This document shows, one piece after another, positions 8,495 through 15,522 of a DNA stretch of 64,000 nt. This DNA is from Nocardioides sp. LHD-245 (GTDB lineage: Bacteria > Actinomycetota > Actinomycetes > Propionibacteriales > Nocardioidaceae). Where the stretch lies: contig NZ_JAVFWN010000020.1 in assembly GCF_030929495.1 (NCBI RefSeq), forward strand, positions 40,483-104,482, given 5' to 3'. The first letter of the stretch is position 1. Each line of letters opens with the position of its first letter. A program made the position numbers and the translations under genes. Under the pieces are notes generated by a model. It searched no databases and was not told where the DNA came from. It saw nothing but the letters and a program-made list of their open reading frames with translations.

Positions 8495-9727
8495 TCAGCT
8501 GTGCGTGTCCGCGTTGAGGCGGAAGGCGATCGCGAGGGCGCGCAGCTTGAGGCCGAGGTGGAGGGCAAGGCGGTCGTCACCGTTGTGCAGGTTGCGACCG
8601 GTGACCTGCTCGATCCGCCGCAGGCGCTGGTAGAGCGTCGCGCGATGGATGCACAGGGCCTCGGCGGCCTCCTGGGCGCTGCCGCCGTGGTCGAAGAACG
8701 CGGTGAGGCTGGCGATCAGGACGCCGTGCACATCGGCGTCCTCGAGGGCGACGAGGTCCGGCGTCCGGGAGGCCTCGGCCAGGTCGTCGGGGGCGAGGGT
8801 GACCAGCAGCTCGTAGGGTCCGAGCTCGCCCCAGCGCGCGGTGCTGCCGACGCCGGGAACGAGGACCGCCGTCCGTGCGGCGCGCACCGCCTTGCGGTAC
8901 GAGTCGGCCACCTCGTCGAGCCGCTCGACCGTGGGCCCCAGGCCGAAGACGAGCGTCGACCTGCCCCGGGTGAGGTGCTTGAACCGGATCGTGATCCGGT
9001 CGGTGATCGTGTCGACGAGGTCGCGTGCCGGTGGCCGCCGCAGGGCGAGCAGGAGCCAAGCCCGCGATCGGTTCGTGGCGAGCAGTGCGACGTCGTCGGT
9101 CACTGCACGGCTGCCCTCCTCGACGGCCGCCTCGAGCTCGACCCCTCGCTCGGCGTGCGTCTCGTCGTCGGACAGGCACTGCACGGCCAGCACGGTCAGG
9201 TGGAGCGGGCTGTCGGGGAACAGCTCCTCCGCCCGAAGGTCATCGATGGCCTGCGACCGGATCATCGTGTCAGGCGAGACCAGGTCGCGCAGGATGGCCT
9301 CGTGCCGGGCCTGCGACCGCTGCCGCACGAGCAGCCGCCGGTACAGCACGGTGCCGGCCCGGTCCGCCGCCTCCACAGCCAGTGCCACGTCGGCATCGCT
9401 GAGCGTGCAGCCACGGTCGAGCAGCCACAGGTAGCCGAGGAGCTGGCCCTGGCAGCGCACGGGCGTGCACAGCCGCGGCGTGGCGTCGAGCACCTCGAGC
9501 TCGAGTCGTCCGGGCTCGGTCCACTGCGACACCCCGTGGGTGAGGATCAGCTCGACGACCTCGGCCGGGACCGTCCGGTTGAGCACCGAGTTGATCCGTA
9601 CCGGGTCCTCGTCGCCGAAGTGCCGGCTCGCCGCCAGGAGCCGGATGCCGGGGTCGTCGATCGCCACCGAGCGCTCGAGCCGCTCGGCGAGCTCGTCCAC
9701 GATGGCCTGCAGCTCGTCCTCGGGCAT
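8495..9727 (-). CDS. PucR-family transcriptional regulator
   Basis: I start this 410-aa protein at 9727, where an AAGGGAG site precedes MPEDELQAIVDELAERLERS. The N-terminal ~150 residues look like a GAF-type sensor fold. The middle resembles the GGDEF-like/CdaR domain of PucR proteins, and the C-terminus carries the PucR HTH (EALCIHRATLYQRLRRIEQVTG, about residues 365-386). Such regulators control purine, proline, polyamine or other nitrogen-compound catabolism. The gene lies directly upstream of the importer operon on the same strand, separated from it by 236 bp, and probably controls it. Confidence 0.85.
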   Translation of the reverse strand: MPEDELQAIVDELAERLERSVAIDDPGIRLLAASRHFGDEDPVRINSVLNRTVPAEVVELILTHGVSQWTEPGRLELEVLDATPRLCTPVRCQGQLLGYLWLLDRGCTLSDADVALAVEAADRAGTVLYRRLLVRQRSQARHEAILRDLVSPDTMIRSQAIDDLRAEELFPDSPLHLTVLAVQCLSDDETHAERGVELEAAVEEGSRAVTDDVALLATNRSRAWLLLALRRPPARDLVDTITDRITIRFKHLTRGRSTLVFGLGPTVERLDEVADSYRKAVRAARTAVLVPGVGSTARWGELGPYELLVTLAPDDLAEASRTPDLVALEDADVHGVLIASLTAFFDHGGSAQEAAEALCIHRATLYQRLRRIEQVTGRNLHNGDDRLALHLGLKLRALAIAFRLNADTHS

Positions 9728-9891
9728 GGCGCACTCCCTTCTCGGTGTGGCGAGGTGCACATCGTAGGCGTCCGCGGCGGGCCGTCGACCGCGTCGTCGC
9801 ATCAGCGCGCGTTCGGCCCCGCCCGGCGGCGGATCAGCTGCTGCCCCGCCGCCGGCGGACCTTGAGCGCGGCGGTCACGTCGATCGGGTAA

Positions 9892-10101
9892 CGGATCGCG
9901 CACCCGCAACACTGGCCCGAGGACCTCGACTCACGGGCAAGAAGGTCGTGGTCATCGGCAACGCCGCCACTGTGGTCATGCTGGTGCCGGAGATGGCCGC
10001 CGACGCCGCCCACGTCGCGATGCTGCAGCGCGCCCCCACGTACGTGATGCCCATTCCGCGCGTGGACGAGCTGGCCAACAACCTGTGCCGCTGGTTCGGC
10101 G
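9892..10101 (+). pseudogene. Frameshifted remnant of a flavin-containing/Baeyer-Villiger monooxygenase
   Basis: In one frame, 9901-9930 reads HPQHWPEDLD. After the loss of one base the +2 frame continues TGKKVVVIGNAATVVMLVP, then MAADAAHVAMLQRAPTYVMPIP and ends near LCRWFG. This is the second Rossmann motif region of FMO/BVMO enzymes, where intact members read LTGKKVVVIGSGATAV. The missing base, the GxGxxA motif changed to GNAATV, an upstream in-frame stop at 9889 and the absence of the FAD-binding half show a decayed fragment. The 463-bp stretch from 9728 to 10190 holds nothing else recognisable. The fragment sits on the 3' side of tRNA-Arg, a usual place for remains of integrated DNA. Confidence 0.8.
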
Positions 10102-10154
10102 TTTGGAGAGTTTTGGCAGTTGCATCGAGTCCTCCCGGACCCTGCAATGAGCGG

Positions 10155-10184
10155 GGCCCCTGATTCACGCGGGAACCAGGGGCC
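10155..10184 (-). terminator. Hairpin downstream of tRNA-Arg
   Basis: GGCCCCTG and CAGGGGCC form an 8-bp GC-rich stem around a 14-nt loop, directly 3' of the tRNA on the minus strand. Terminators in high-GC actinobacteria often lack a U tract, so this is a plausible transcription end. Confidence 0.55.
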
Positions 10185-10190
10185 GATCTG

Positions 10191-10263
10191 CGCGCCTGTA
10201 GGGATTCGAACCCCAAACCTTCTGATCCGTAGTCAGATGCTCTATCCGTTGAGCTACAGGCGC
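10191..10263 (-). tRNA. tRNA-Arg (anticodon ACG)
   Basis: The 73-nt sequence on the minus strand folds as a full cloverleaf: acceptor stem GCGCCTG/CAGGCGC, D arm GCTC..GAGC, anticodon loop CTACGGA, and T arm GGGTTCGAATCCC. The anticodon ACG (read as ICG) decodes CGU/CGC/CGA. The discriminator base is G and no CCA is encoded. Confidence 0.95.
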
Positions 10264-10361
10264 CCGTCACCGAAGCGACCGCATGAGAATAGCCGAGGGG
10301 CCCGGTAGATGCCGAATCACCGCCGCCATGGATGCCCGGGCCGGTGTGGAACCATGACGCC

Positions 10362-11369
10362 ATGACCGCCTACGAGCCCGAGGACCGGGCCCTCTTCGAG
10401 GAGGAGGCGATCGGTCTCTACGAGCAGGTGCTGGCGGAGGGCGGTCTGGCGGCGGACGACCCGAGGCTGGTCGACGGGGCACCGATCCGGCGGGCGTTCG
10501 ACCTGCTGGTCGAGCTGGGGCTGCTGCAGCTGGACGCGTCGCGGAAGACCTGGCGGCCGCTGGAGCCGAGCAACGCGCAGTCGCGGGTCGTGACGCCGCT
10601 GGGCAACGAGGGTGCGCGGTTGCTGGAGGAGTCGGCGCGGTGGGCGAGCGCCTTCTCGCACCTGACGCAGAGCTGGCGCCGGTCGCCGGCGGCGAGCGAG
10701 TCCGGCCCGTTCCTCTACCTCCACGGCGAGGCCATCAATCCCTACCTCACCACGCTGGTCAGCGAGGCCCAGGAGGAGCTGCTGACGGCGCAGCCGCAGG
10801 CCACGCGCAGCGCCAAGACGGTCTCGGAGGCGGCGGTGCGCGACGTGGCCGCGCTCAAGCGGGGGCTGACGATGCGCACGCTCTACCAGCACAGCGCGCG
10901 GCGCCACCCGGCAACGCACAAGTACGTCGCCACGGTGACCGAGCAGGGTGCGGAGGTCCGCACCCTCGACGAGTTCTTCAACCGGATGATCGTGGTCGAC
11001 CGCCGGGTCGCGCTGATCCCGGCCGCCGACAGCCTGGCGACCGCGGTCGTCGTACGGGAGCCGGCGATCGTGGCGTACCTCGTCGACGTCTTCGAGCGCG
11101 CCTTCGCCCGGGGACGCCCCTTCGCCAGTGCGGGGCACAGCGTGACGAAGGAGATCGCCTCGGAGCAACGGTCGATGACGATCCGGATGCTGATCGAGGG
11201 CCACGCCGACGCGGTGAGCGCGAAACGGCTGGGCGTGAGTCCGCGGACGTACGCCGGCTACGTGGCCGAGCTCAAGGAGGAGTACGACGCGGAGACGCGC
11301 TTCCAGCTCGGCTACACGATGGGGACGCTGGGCATAGCCGGTCAGGACGACGACATCACGTCGTCCTGA
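10362..11369 (+). CDS. HTH transcriptional regulator with LuxR-like C-terminal domain
   Basis: The protein is 335 aa from the ATG at 10362; an in-frame ATG at 10332 is an alternative and neither has a clear ribosome binding site. The N-terminus looks like a winged-helix half (EEEAIGLYEQVLAEGG... AFDLLVELGLLQLD). The middle (about 130-250) is a TrmB/PLD-like sensor region with HPATHKYVATVTEQGAEVR and FFNRMIVVDRRVALIP. The C-terminus is a LuxR-type HTH (MLIEGHADAVSAKRLGVSPRTYAGYV) ending RFQLGYTMGTLG. Regulators of this layout in actinobacteria often lie near genes for small secreted peptides, and here the next gene, convergent and 24 bp away, is one. The last codons overlap a 12-bp-stem hairpin. 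Confidence 0.75.
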   Translation: MTAYEPEDRALFEEEAIGLYEQVLAEGGLAADDPRLVDGAPIRRAFDLLVELGLLQLDASRKTWRPLEPSNAQSRVVTPLGNEGARLLEESARWASAFSHLTQSWRRSPAASESGPFLYLHGEAINPYLTTLVSEAQEELLTAQPQATRSAKTVSEAAVRDVAALKRGLTMRTLYQHSARRHPATHKYVATVTEQGAEVRTLDEFFNRMIVVDRRVALIPAADSLATAVVVREPAIVAYLVDVFERAFARGRPFASAGHSVTKEIASEQRSMTIRMLIEGHADAVSAKRLGVSPRTYAGYVAELKEEYDAETRFQLGYTMGTLGIAGQDDDITSS

Positions 11370-11370
11370 C
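11341..11370. terminator. Bidirectional hairpin between regulator and peptide gene
   Basis: GTCAGGACGACG and CGTCGTCCTGAC form a perfect 12-bp stem with a 6-nt loop. The hairpin covers the last codons of the regulator and lies 23 bp beyond the stop of the convergent peptide gene, so it can end both transcripts. Confidence 0.65.
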
Positions 11371-11393
11371 CGATCAGGATCCGAGCGCCTCCG

Positions 11394-11528
11394 TCAGCGG
11401 TGCGCGCCGGGAAAGACCCGCCAGCCCCAGCCCGTGTCGGCCTCGGCCGCCGTGGGAAGGGAGACGATGCCGGCCGCGGTGATCAGTGCTGCCAGCGTGA
11501 AAGCGGTCTTGCGAGCGAGCTTCTTCAT
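11394..11528 (-). CDS. 44-aa secreted peptide precursor
   Basis: This short gene encodes a clear Sec signal peptide: MKKLARKTAF, then a hydrophobic stretch TLAALITAAGIVSLPTAAEA ending with an AxA-type cleavage site. Cleavage leaves a mature peptide of about 14 residues, DTGWGWRVFPGAHR, rich in Trp and Arg. A GAGGGG site lies 9 nt before the ATG at 11528, and the stop TGA is at 11394-11396. It is convergent with the HTH regulator gene 24 bp away, and two tRNA genes flank the pair. An exported signalling peptide sensed by the regulator is an attractive idea, but an antimicrobial or unknown role is equally open. I do not recognise a named family. Confidence 0.75.
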   Translation of the reverse strand: MKKLARKTAFTLAALITAAGIVSLPTAAEADTGWGWRVFPGAHR

Positions 11529-11643
11529 TGAGCATTCCCCTCACTGGTGGGCGGCCGGGTGCCATCCCTCCGGGTACCCGAGCCGCAGGCGCCTACCCCC
11601 ACAGGACGCTTTCAAACATCCTTCCCCAAACCAAGCCAATAAG

Positions 11644-11678
11644 CGAGGCCCCCGGTCGGGTGTCGACCGGGGGCCTCG
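11644..11678 (-). terminator. Strong hairpin downstream of tRNA-Ser(GCT)
   Basis: A perfect 15-bp stem (CGAGGCCCCCGGTCG and its complement) with a 5-nt loop lies 8 nt beyond the 3' end of tRNA-Ser(GCT). Confidence 0.75.
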
Positions 11679-11685
11679 TCAGCGG

Positions 11686-11776
11686 CGGAGGCGGAGGGAT
11701 TTGAACCCTCGATGGGGTTGTAGCCCCAAACCCGCTTAGCAGGCGGGCGCCATAGACCAGACTAGGCGACGCCTCC
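11686..11776 (-). tRNA. tRNA-Ser (anticodon GCT)
   Basis: A 91-nt type II tRNA on the minus strand. The acceptor stem is GGAGGCG/CGCCTCC, the anticodon loop CTGCTAA within CCCGC/GCGGG, followed by a long variable arm and T arm GAGGGTTCAAATCCCTC. Anticodon GCT reads AGC/AGU. The discriminator is G and no CCA is encoded. Confidence 0.95.
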
Positions 11777-11877
11777 TCCACCGCGCCGGTCACAGACCGG
11801 CCAGCGTGGGCAAGGCTACAAGGAGCGCCGGGGAGCGGACCAATCGGGCCCGACCATGGACTCCGCCGGAGGCGAGG

Positions 11878-12345
11878 TCAGCGGGCGGCGCGCCGCAGAT
11901 GCGCCCGTACGTCGCGCGCGAAGTCGTCCTTGTCGGCAGCGACGAGCTGCATCGGGATGGTCGTGCTGCGGCCGTCCCGCAGGCGCAGGACCAGGCAGTC
12001 GATGCCCGACGGCGCCGCCGCAACCGCGTCCTCGACCTCGGTCCAGCGGGCCTCGGTGGCCCCGGCGGCACGGACCATCCGGACCTGGTAGCCGGCGTCG
12101 GTGAGCCGCACGACCACCAGCCGCGAGCGCAGCCACCAGCCGAGGCCGATCAGGCCGAGGAGGCCCACGCCGAGCACGAGGACCAGCAGGTCGGCGTTGA
12201 GATCGGCCGCCACCACGACGGCCGTGACGACGAGCAGCGCCAGGGCGAGCAGGACGAGATAGGCCCCGACGAAGCGGGCCATCACCGGCGGGGCGAGACC
12301 GTAGTCGGTGACCCGGTTCGGCTGCGTGCTGCTCATGATCGGCAT
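11878..12345 (-). CDS. Two-TM membrane protein with a PH-like domain
   Basis: The protein is 155 aa (146 if the ATG at 12336 is used; neither start has an evident ribosome binding site). Residues about 20-45 and 50-75 form two hydrophobic segments separated by a short loop. The rest (RLTDAGYQVRMVRAAGATEARWTEVEDA...) resembles the bacterial PH-like domain of small actinobacterial membrane proteins, with the usual W-x-E-V-x-D segment. The role is unknown. It lies between the two tRNA-Ser genes, so it is probably transcribed alone. Confidence 0.7.
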   Translation of the reverse strand: MPIMSSTQPNRVTDYGLAPPVMARFVGAYLVLLALALLVVTAVVVAADLNADLLVLVLGVGLLGLIGLGWWLRSRLVVVRLTDAGYQVRMVRAAGATEARWTEVEDAVAAAPSGIDCLVLRLRDGRSTTIPMQLVAADKDDFARDVRAHLRRAAR

Positions 12346-12393
12346 TGTTCAACGTCGGGCGGGGACGGGGCAAAGCAGCGACGGCGCGCCCAC

Positions 12394-12399
12394 TAGACT
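12394..12399 (+). promoter_or_regulatory. Possible -10 box upstream of tRNA-Ser(TGA)
   Basis: TAGACT fits the actinobacterial -10 consensus TANNNT and lies 42 nt before the mature tRNA 5' end. No convincing -35 box is seen. Confidence 0.3.
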
Positions 12400-12441
12400 C
12401 GGCCGGGTGTCCGGCACGGCGCGCGCGGCGTACCGGACCCA

Positions 12442-12526
12442 GGAGGGGTGCCGGAGTGGCCGATCGGAACCGCCTTGAAAGCGGTCGTAGGGAGACCTAC
12501 CGCGGGTTCGAATCCCGCTCCCTCTG
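12442..12526 (+). tRNA. tRNA-Ser (anticodon TGA)
   Basis: An 85-nt type II tRNA. The acceptor stem is GGAGGGG with TCCCTCT (G-U pairs at both ends), the D arm TGCCGGAGTGGCCGA, anticodon loop CTTGAAA, a variable arm, and T arm GCGGGTTCGAATCCCGC. Anticodon TGA reads UCA/UCG/UCU. A copy of the 69-bp repeat family begins 16 nt after its 3' end. Confidence 0.95.
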
Positions 12527-12542
12527 CTGAGACGCGGCGCGA

Positions 12543-12611
12543 CTACCCGGGCGCTATGGCATCTACCCGGGCGCTCTTGCGCCGAATTTCGTGCGGTAAC
12601 CCTTAGTTACA
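12543..12611 (+). repeat. 69-bp intergenic repeat, copy A
   Basis: This copy starts with two 13-bp direct repeats CTACCCGGGCGCT spaced 7 nt apart. A 20-nt variable core with GCGCC follows, and it ends with GTAACCCTTAGTTACA, itself a near-palindrome (GTAAC-N5-GTTAC). Two other copies of exactly the same length lie at 31420-31488 (inverted) and 31587-31655. This one lies between tRNA-Ser(TGA) and the 3' end of the next minus-strand gene. Confidence 0.9.
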
Positions 12612-12625
12612 AGGCGCGGCGCCGG

Positions 12626-13645
12626 TCACAGGAGGGGGGCGAAGCGTCCCGGCTCCGGGCGTACGGCAGCCGCCTGCTCGGCCACGCGACTCCCCCGCCC
12701 GCGGTTGCCGGTGAAGGCGAGGTCGAGGCGGATGAGCAGCCAGCCCAGGACCAGGCCGACGGCCAGGCCGTAGACGACCGACAAGGCCGCCTCCTGCACC
12801 GAGACGGCGGGGTTGGCGAGCGCGGTCGCGGTGGAGGAGGTGGCGGCGACGCCGAAGGCGCACACCCACCAGCCCTGGCGGCGGCGGGCCCGCATGTGGC
12901 AGCCGTACGCGAGGGCGGGTACGCCGAGGACGCTCGCGATCGGGCGCGGGAAGGCACCGAGCGTGTCCCGGCTCCACGCCACCCAGTCCAGGAGCTGGTC
13001 GACGAGTCCGGTCGAGCCGTAGCGGCGCAGCAGCTCGGCGTACAGCAGGGTCGCGGCGAGCACGACCGCGCCGATCGCCACGATGACGAGGCCGCGGCGG
13101 CCCAGGCCGTGGAAGCCCGCACCGAGGCGATGGACGAGCACGATCGCCGCCACGAACGCGAGGCCGAGGCCGACGTACTCGAACCGCTCCTTCTGGATCG
13201 CCGGCTCGAAGCCCACGGTCGCCATGGCGCCGATCCCCGCGACGAGGAGGCCGACCACGCACTCGCGGGCGGCGGTGGCGATGCCCGCGGCAGGCACGGT
13301 GATCATGACGCCGAGGACGGCGGCGACCGCCGAGGTGCCGACGGCGGCGCCGGTGAGCAGGAGCTCGTTGTCGCTGGCCACCGCGGCCAGGGCGCAGGCC
13401 AGCGCGAGCGGTGCGAAGACCAGCGCCCGACCACCGGTCCGGGCCGCCAGGCCCCAGGTGAAGGCGGTCGCGACGCCGACCGCGCCCGCCGTCCCGAGCC
13501 ACGCGGGCCCGGCCGGGAGCATCGCGCAGACCAGGGCGCCGGTGGCGGCGACGACCAGGAGGAACCAGATCGTCAGCGGCGCCCGCGAGGCCCCGAACTC
13601 ACCGATGCGCTGCTCGAGCGGGACACGGGAGGAGGTGCGGGACAC
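12626..13645 (-). CDS. Polytopic membrane protein of unknown function
   Basis: The 339-aa protein has roughly ten hydrophobic segments, for example PLTIWFLLVVAATGALVCAM and VVYGLAVGLVLGWLLIRLDL, with short charged loops. No catalytic motif is recognised. The start is a GTG at 13645, with TAGGCT 8 nt before it, close to a leaderless arrangement. It is separated by 31 bp from the nitrilase-like gene upstream on the same strand, so the two may be cotranscribed. A role in transport or cell-envelope physiology would be a guess. Confidence 0.7.
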   Translation of the reverse strand: MSRTSSRVPLEQRIGEFGASRAPLTIWFLLVVAATGALVCAMLPAGPAWLGTAGAVGVATAFTWGLAARTGGRALVFAPLALACALAAVASDNELLLTGAAVGTSAVAAVLGVMITVPAAGIATAARECVVGLLVAGIGAMATVGFEPAIQKERFEYVGLGLAFVAAIVLVHRLGAGFHGLGRRGLVIVAIGAVVLAATLLYAELLRRYGSTGLVDQLLDWVAWSRDTLGAFPRPIASVLGVPALAYGCHMRARRRQGWWVCAFGVAATSSTATALANPAVSVQEAALSVVYGLAVGLVLGWLLIRLDLAFTGNRGRGSRVAEQAAAVRPEPGRFAPLL

Positions 13646-13676
13646 GGAGGAGCAGCCTATCCGGTGCTCGGGTGCT

Positions 13677-14480
13677 TCAGCGCAGCCGGCGGTTGAGGAG
13701 CGAGGGATTGACGCGGCGGGCCTCCTCCAGCACCGTGCGCTCGATCACGGTCCGCAGCACCTCCGGCTGCTCGGGCGCCCCGGGGCCGGCCTCGACCACC
13801 ACCTCACCGAACGGGTCGAGCACCAGCGAGTGCCCGCAGTAGCGGGGGGCCGGCTGGCCGACCGCGGCGACGTACACCGTGTTCTCGATCGCGCGGGCGC
13901 TCAGCAGGGTGCGCCAGTGGTGGACCTTGCGCGGGCCCGCGACCCAGGCGGCGGGCACCACGATCAGCTCCGCGCCGCCGTCGACGAGCGCCCGCGCGAG
14001 CTCGGGGAACCGGAGGTCGTAGCAGGTCATCAGCCCGACCCGCCAGCCTCGGACGTCGACGACGACCGGCTCGAGCGGGCCGGCGGTGAGACGGTCGGAC
14101 TCGCGGTAGCCGAAGGAGTCGTACAGATGCACCTTCCGGTACGACGCCGCGGCGGCCCCGCGCACGAGCACGGTGTTGTAGGGCCGCTCGGGGTCGGGGC
14201 CACGCTCGAACATCCCGGCCACGATCGTGGTGTCCTGTGCCGCCGCGGCCGCCGCGAGGGCGGTGCCGAACGGACCGCCGACCGGCTCGGCGTACGGACC
14301 GACGTCGGAGCCCGCCTCGCCGAAGTCGCGGGCGAAGGCCTCCGGGAACACGACGAGGTCGGTGTCCCCGGCGTGCTCGGCACTGAGCCGGGCGAGGGCG
14401 TCGCGGTTGGCCACGGGGTCGAGCGCCGCGGCGGCCTGCACCAGGGAGAGACGGAGCTGCGCGTGGGTGGGACTGGTCAC
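13677..14480 (-). CDS. Carbon-nitrogen hydrolase (nitrilase superfamily amidase)
   Basis: I use the GTG at 14480 (267 aa), because TACGCT sits exactly 6 nt upstream, the leaderless pattern seen across this window, and the protein then begins at the conserved first strand RLSLVQAAAALDPVANRD. The catalytic triad is visible: Glu in VVFPEAFARDFG, Lys in YRKVHLYDSFGYRESD, and Cys in GLMTCYDLRFPELAR. The YDxRFPE environment is that of the omega-amidase/deaminated-glutathione amidase branch. A ~200-codon upstream extension of the frame is antisense to mobA and is rejected. Confidence 0.88.
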   Translation of the reverse strand: MTSPTHAQLRLSLVQAAAALDPVANRDALARLSAEHAGDTDLVVFPEAFARDFGEAGSDVGPYAEPVGGPFGTALAAAAAAQDTTIVAGMFERGPDPERPYNTVLVRGAAAASYRKVHLYDSFGYRESDRLTAGPLEPVVVDVRGWRVGLMTCYDLRFPELARALVDGGAELIVVPAAWVAGPRKVHHWRTLLSARAIENTVYVAAVGQPAPRYCGHSLVLDPFGEVVVEAGPGAPEQPEVLRTVIERTVLEEARRVNPSLLNRRLR

Positions 14481-14529
14481 GTCGCCAGCGTAGGCCGCCC
14501 CGGACTCGGCACTCTGGGAGACTCGGGTC

Positions 14530-15123
14530 GTGGTGATCGAGCGCGGACTGTCCGGATATGCGGCGATCGTCCTGGCCGGCGGCCAGGGCTCCCGCCTGGG
14601 CGGGGTCGACAAGGCGTCCATCGAGCTGGACGGCCGGCCGCTGCTGGAGCACGCGCTCGACGCCGTCGTCGACGCGAGCGAGGTGGTCGTGGTGGGGCAC
14701 CCGGTGCCGACCGAGCGGCCGGTGACCTTCGTGCGCGAGGAGCCGCGGTTCGGCGGGCCGGCGGCCGGGCTGCTGACCGGGCGCGACCTGCTGCTGCGGA
14801 CCTTCCCGACGATCGCGGTGCTCGCGGTCGACATGCCGCGCCTGCACCCCGGCACGTTCCGGCGGCTGCACGAGGCGGCGGTCGGCCACGAGGGCGCCGT
14901 GCTCGCGGACGCGGACGGTCGCCGCCAGCTGGCGTTCGTCGTGGAGACCGCCCGCCTGGACGCGGTCCGTCCCGACCACGAGGGCCAGCACGGCCTGTCC
15001 GTCCGGGCGCTGCTGGAGCCGCTCGACCTGGTGGCGGTGGCGCCGGTCGGCGACGAGGCCCAGGACATCGACACCTGGAGCGACCTGCGCGACATCGCCT
15101 CCGCGCGGCCGTCCCTGGACTGA
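14530..15123 (+). CDS. mobA: MobA-like molybdenum cofactor guanylyltransferase
   Basis: The 197-aa protein opens with the nucleotidyltransferase signature LAGGQGSRLGGVDKASIEL (LAGGxGxRxGGxDK), which binds GTP. The metal-binding AVDMP follows near residue 100 and the C-terminus has AQDIDTWSDL, also typical of MobA. It would link GMP to molybdopterin to make the MGD cofactor. The gene is divergent from the amidase and followed after 56 bp by a DUF6457 gene, its usual actinobacterial partner. The GTG at 14530 is taken as start; an ATG further in is less likely because it would remove the first strand. Confidence 0.85.
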   Translation: MVIERGLSGYAAIVLAGGQGSRLGGVDKASIELDGRPLLEHALDAVVDASEVVVVGHPVPTERPVTFVREEPRFGGPAAGLLTGRDLLLRTFPTIAVLAVDMPRLHPGTFRRLHEAAVGHEGAVLADADGRRQLAFVVETARLDAVRPDHEGQHGLSVRALLEPLDLVAVAPVGDEAQDIDTWSDLRDIASARPSLD

Positions 15124-15179
15124 CCCCGGACTGCCCGAACCCCTTGTCACCGGGCGGGCGGTCGTATCACTCTGGTCGG

Positions 15180-15503
15180 GTGAACCTCCATGACTGGATC
15201 GACGAGCTGTGCGACGTCCTGGACATCGAGGCCGAGGCCGACGAGGGCCTGCTGGTCGACCTCGCCGGGATCACCCACGCGAACGTCCACCCCGCTGCCG
15301 GATTCGTGACCTCCTTCCTGCTCGGCTTCGCCGCCGGCGAGCAGGGCGCCGCCCCCGACGCGGTCGAGGGGCTCGCCGCGAAGGCGCAGGCCCTCGCCGA
15401 GTCGTGGGACCGGCCGGCGGGCGCGCCCGCCGAGGAGGACGAGGACGTCGACTTCGAGGAGCTGGCCGACGCGGACTACTCCGACGAGGACTCCTTGGTC
15501 TGA
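15180..15503 (+). CDS. DUF6457 domain protein
   Basis: A 107-aa acidic protein from the GTG at 15180: VNLHDWIDELCDVLDIE, then DLAGITHANVHPAAGFVTSFLLGFAAG. This is the small helical family found beside mobA in actinobacteria, sometimes labelled a molybdopterin-guanine dinucleotide synthesis protein. The C-terminus (AEEDEDVDFEELADADYSDED) is a highly acidic tail. CACTCT lies 6 nt before the start, one base from the leaderless -10 seen elsewhere. The molecular role is unknown, but its position suggests a link to molybdenum enzymes. Confidence 0.8.
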   Translation: MNLHDWIDELCDVLDIEAEADEGLLVDLAGITHANVHPAAGFVTSFLLGFAAGEQGAAPDAVEGLAAKAQALAESWDRPAGAPAEEDEDVDFEELADADYSDEDSLV

Positions 15504-15522
15504 GGGCTGTCAGACTGCCTGC

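Noticed and set aside
11374..11565. 63-codon minus-strand frame overlapping the peptide gene
   Set aside because: The 44-codon frame at 11394-11528 has the ribosome binding site and signal peptide; this one has neither.
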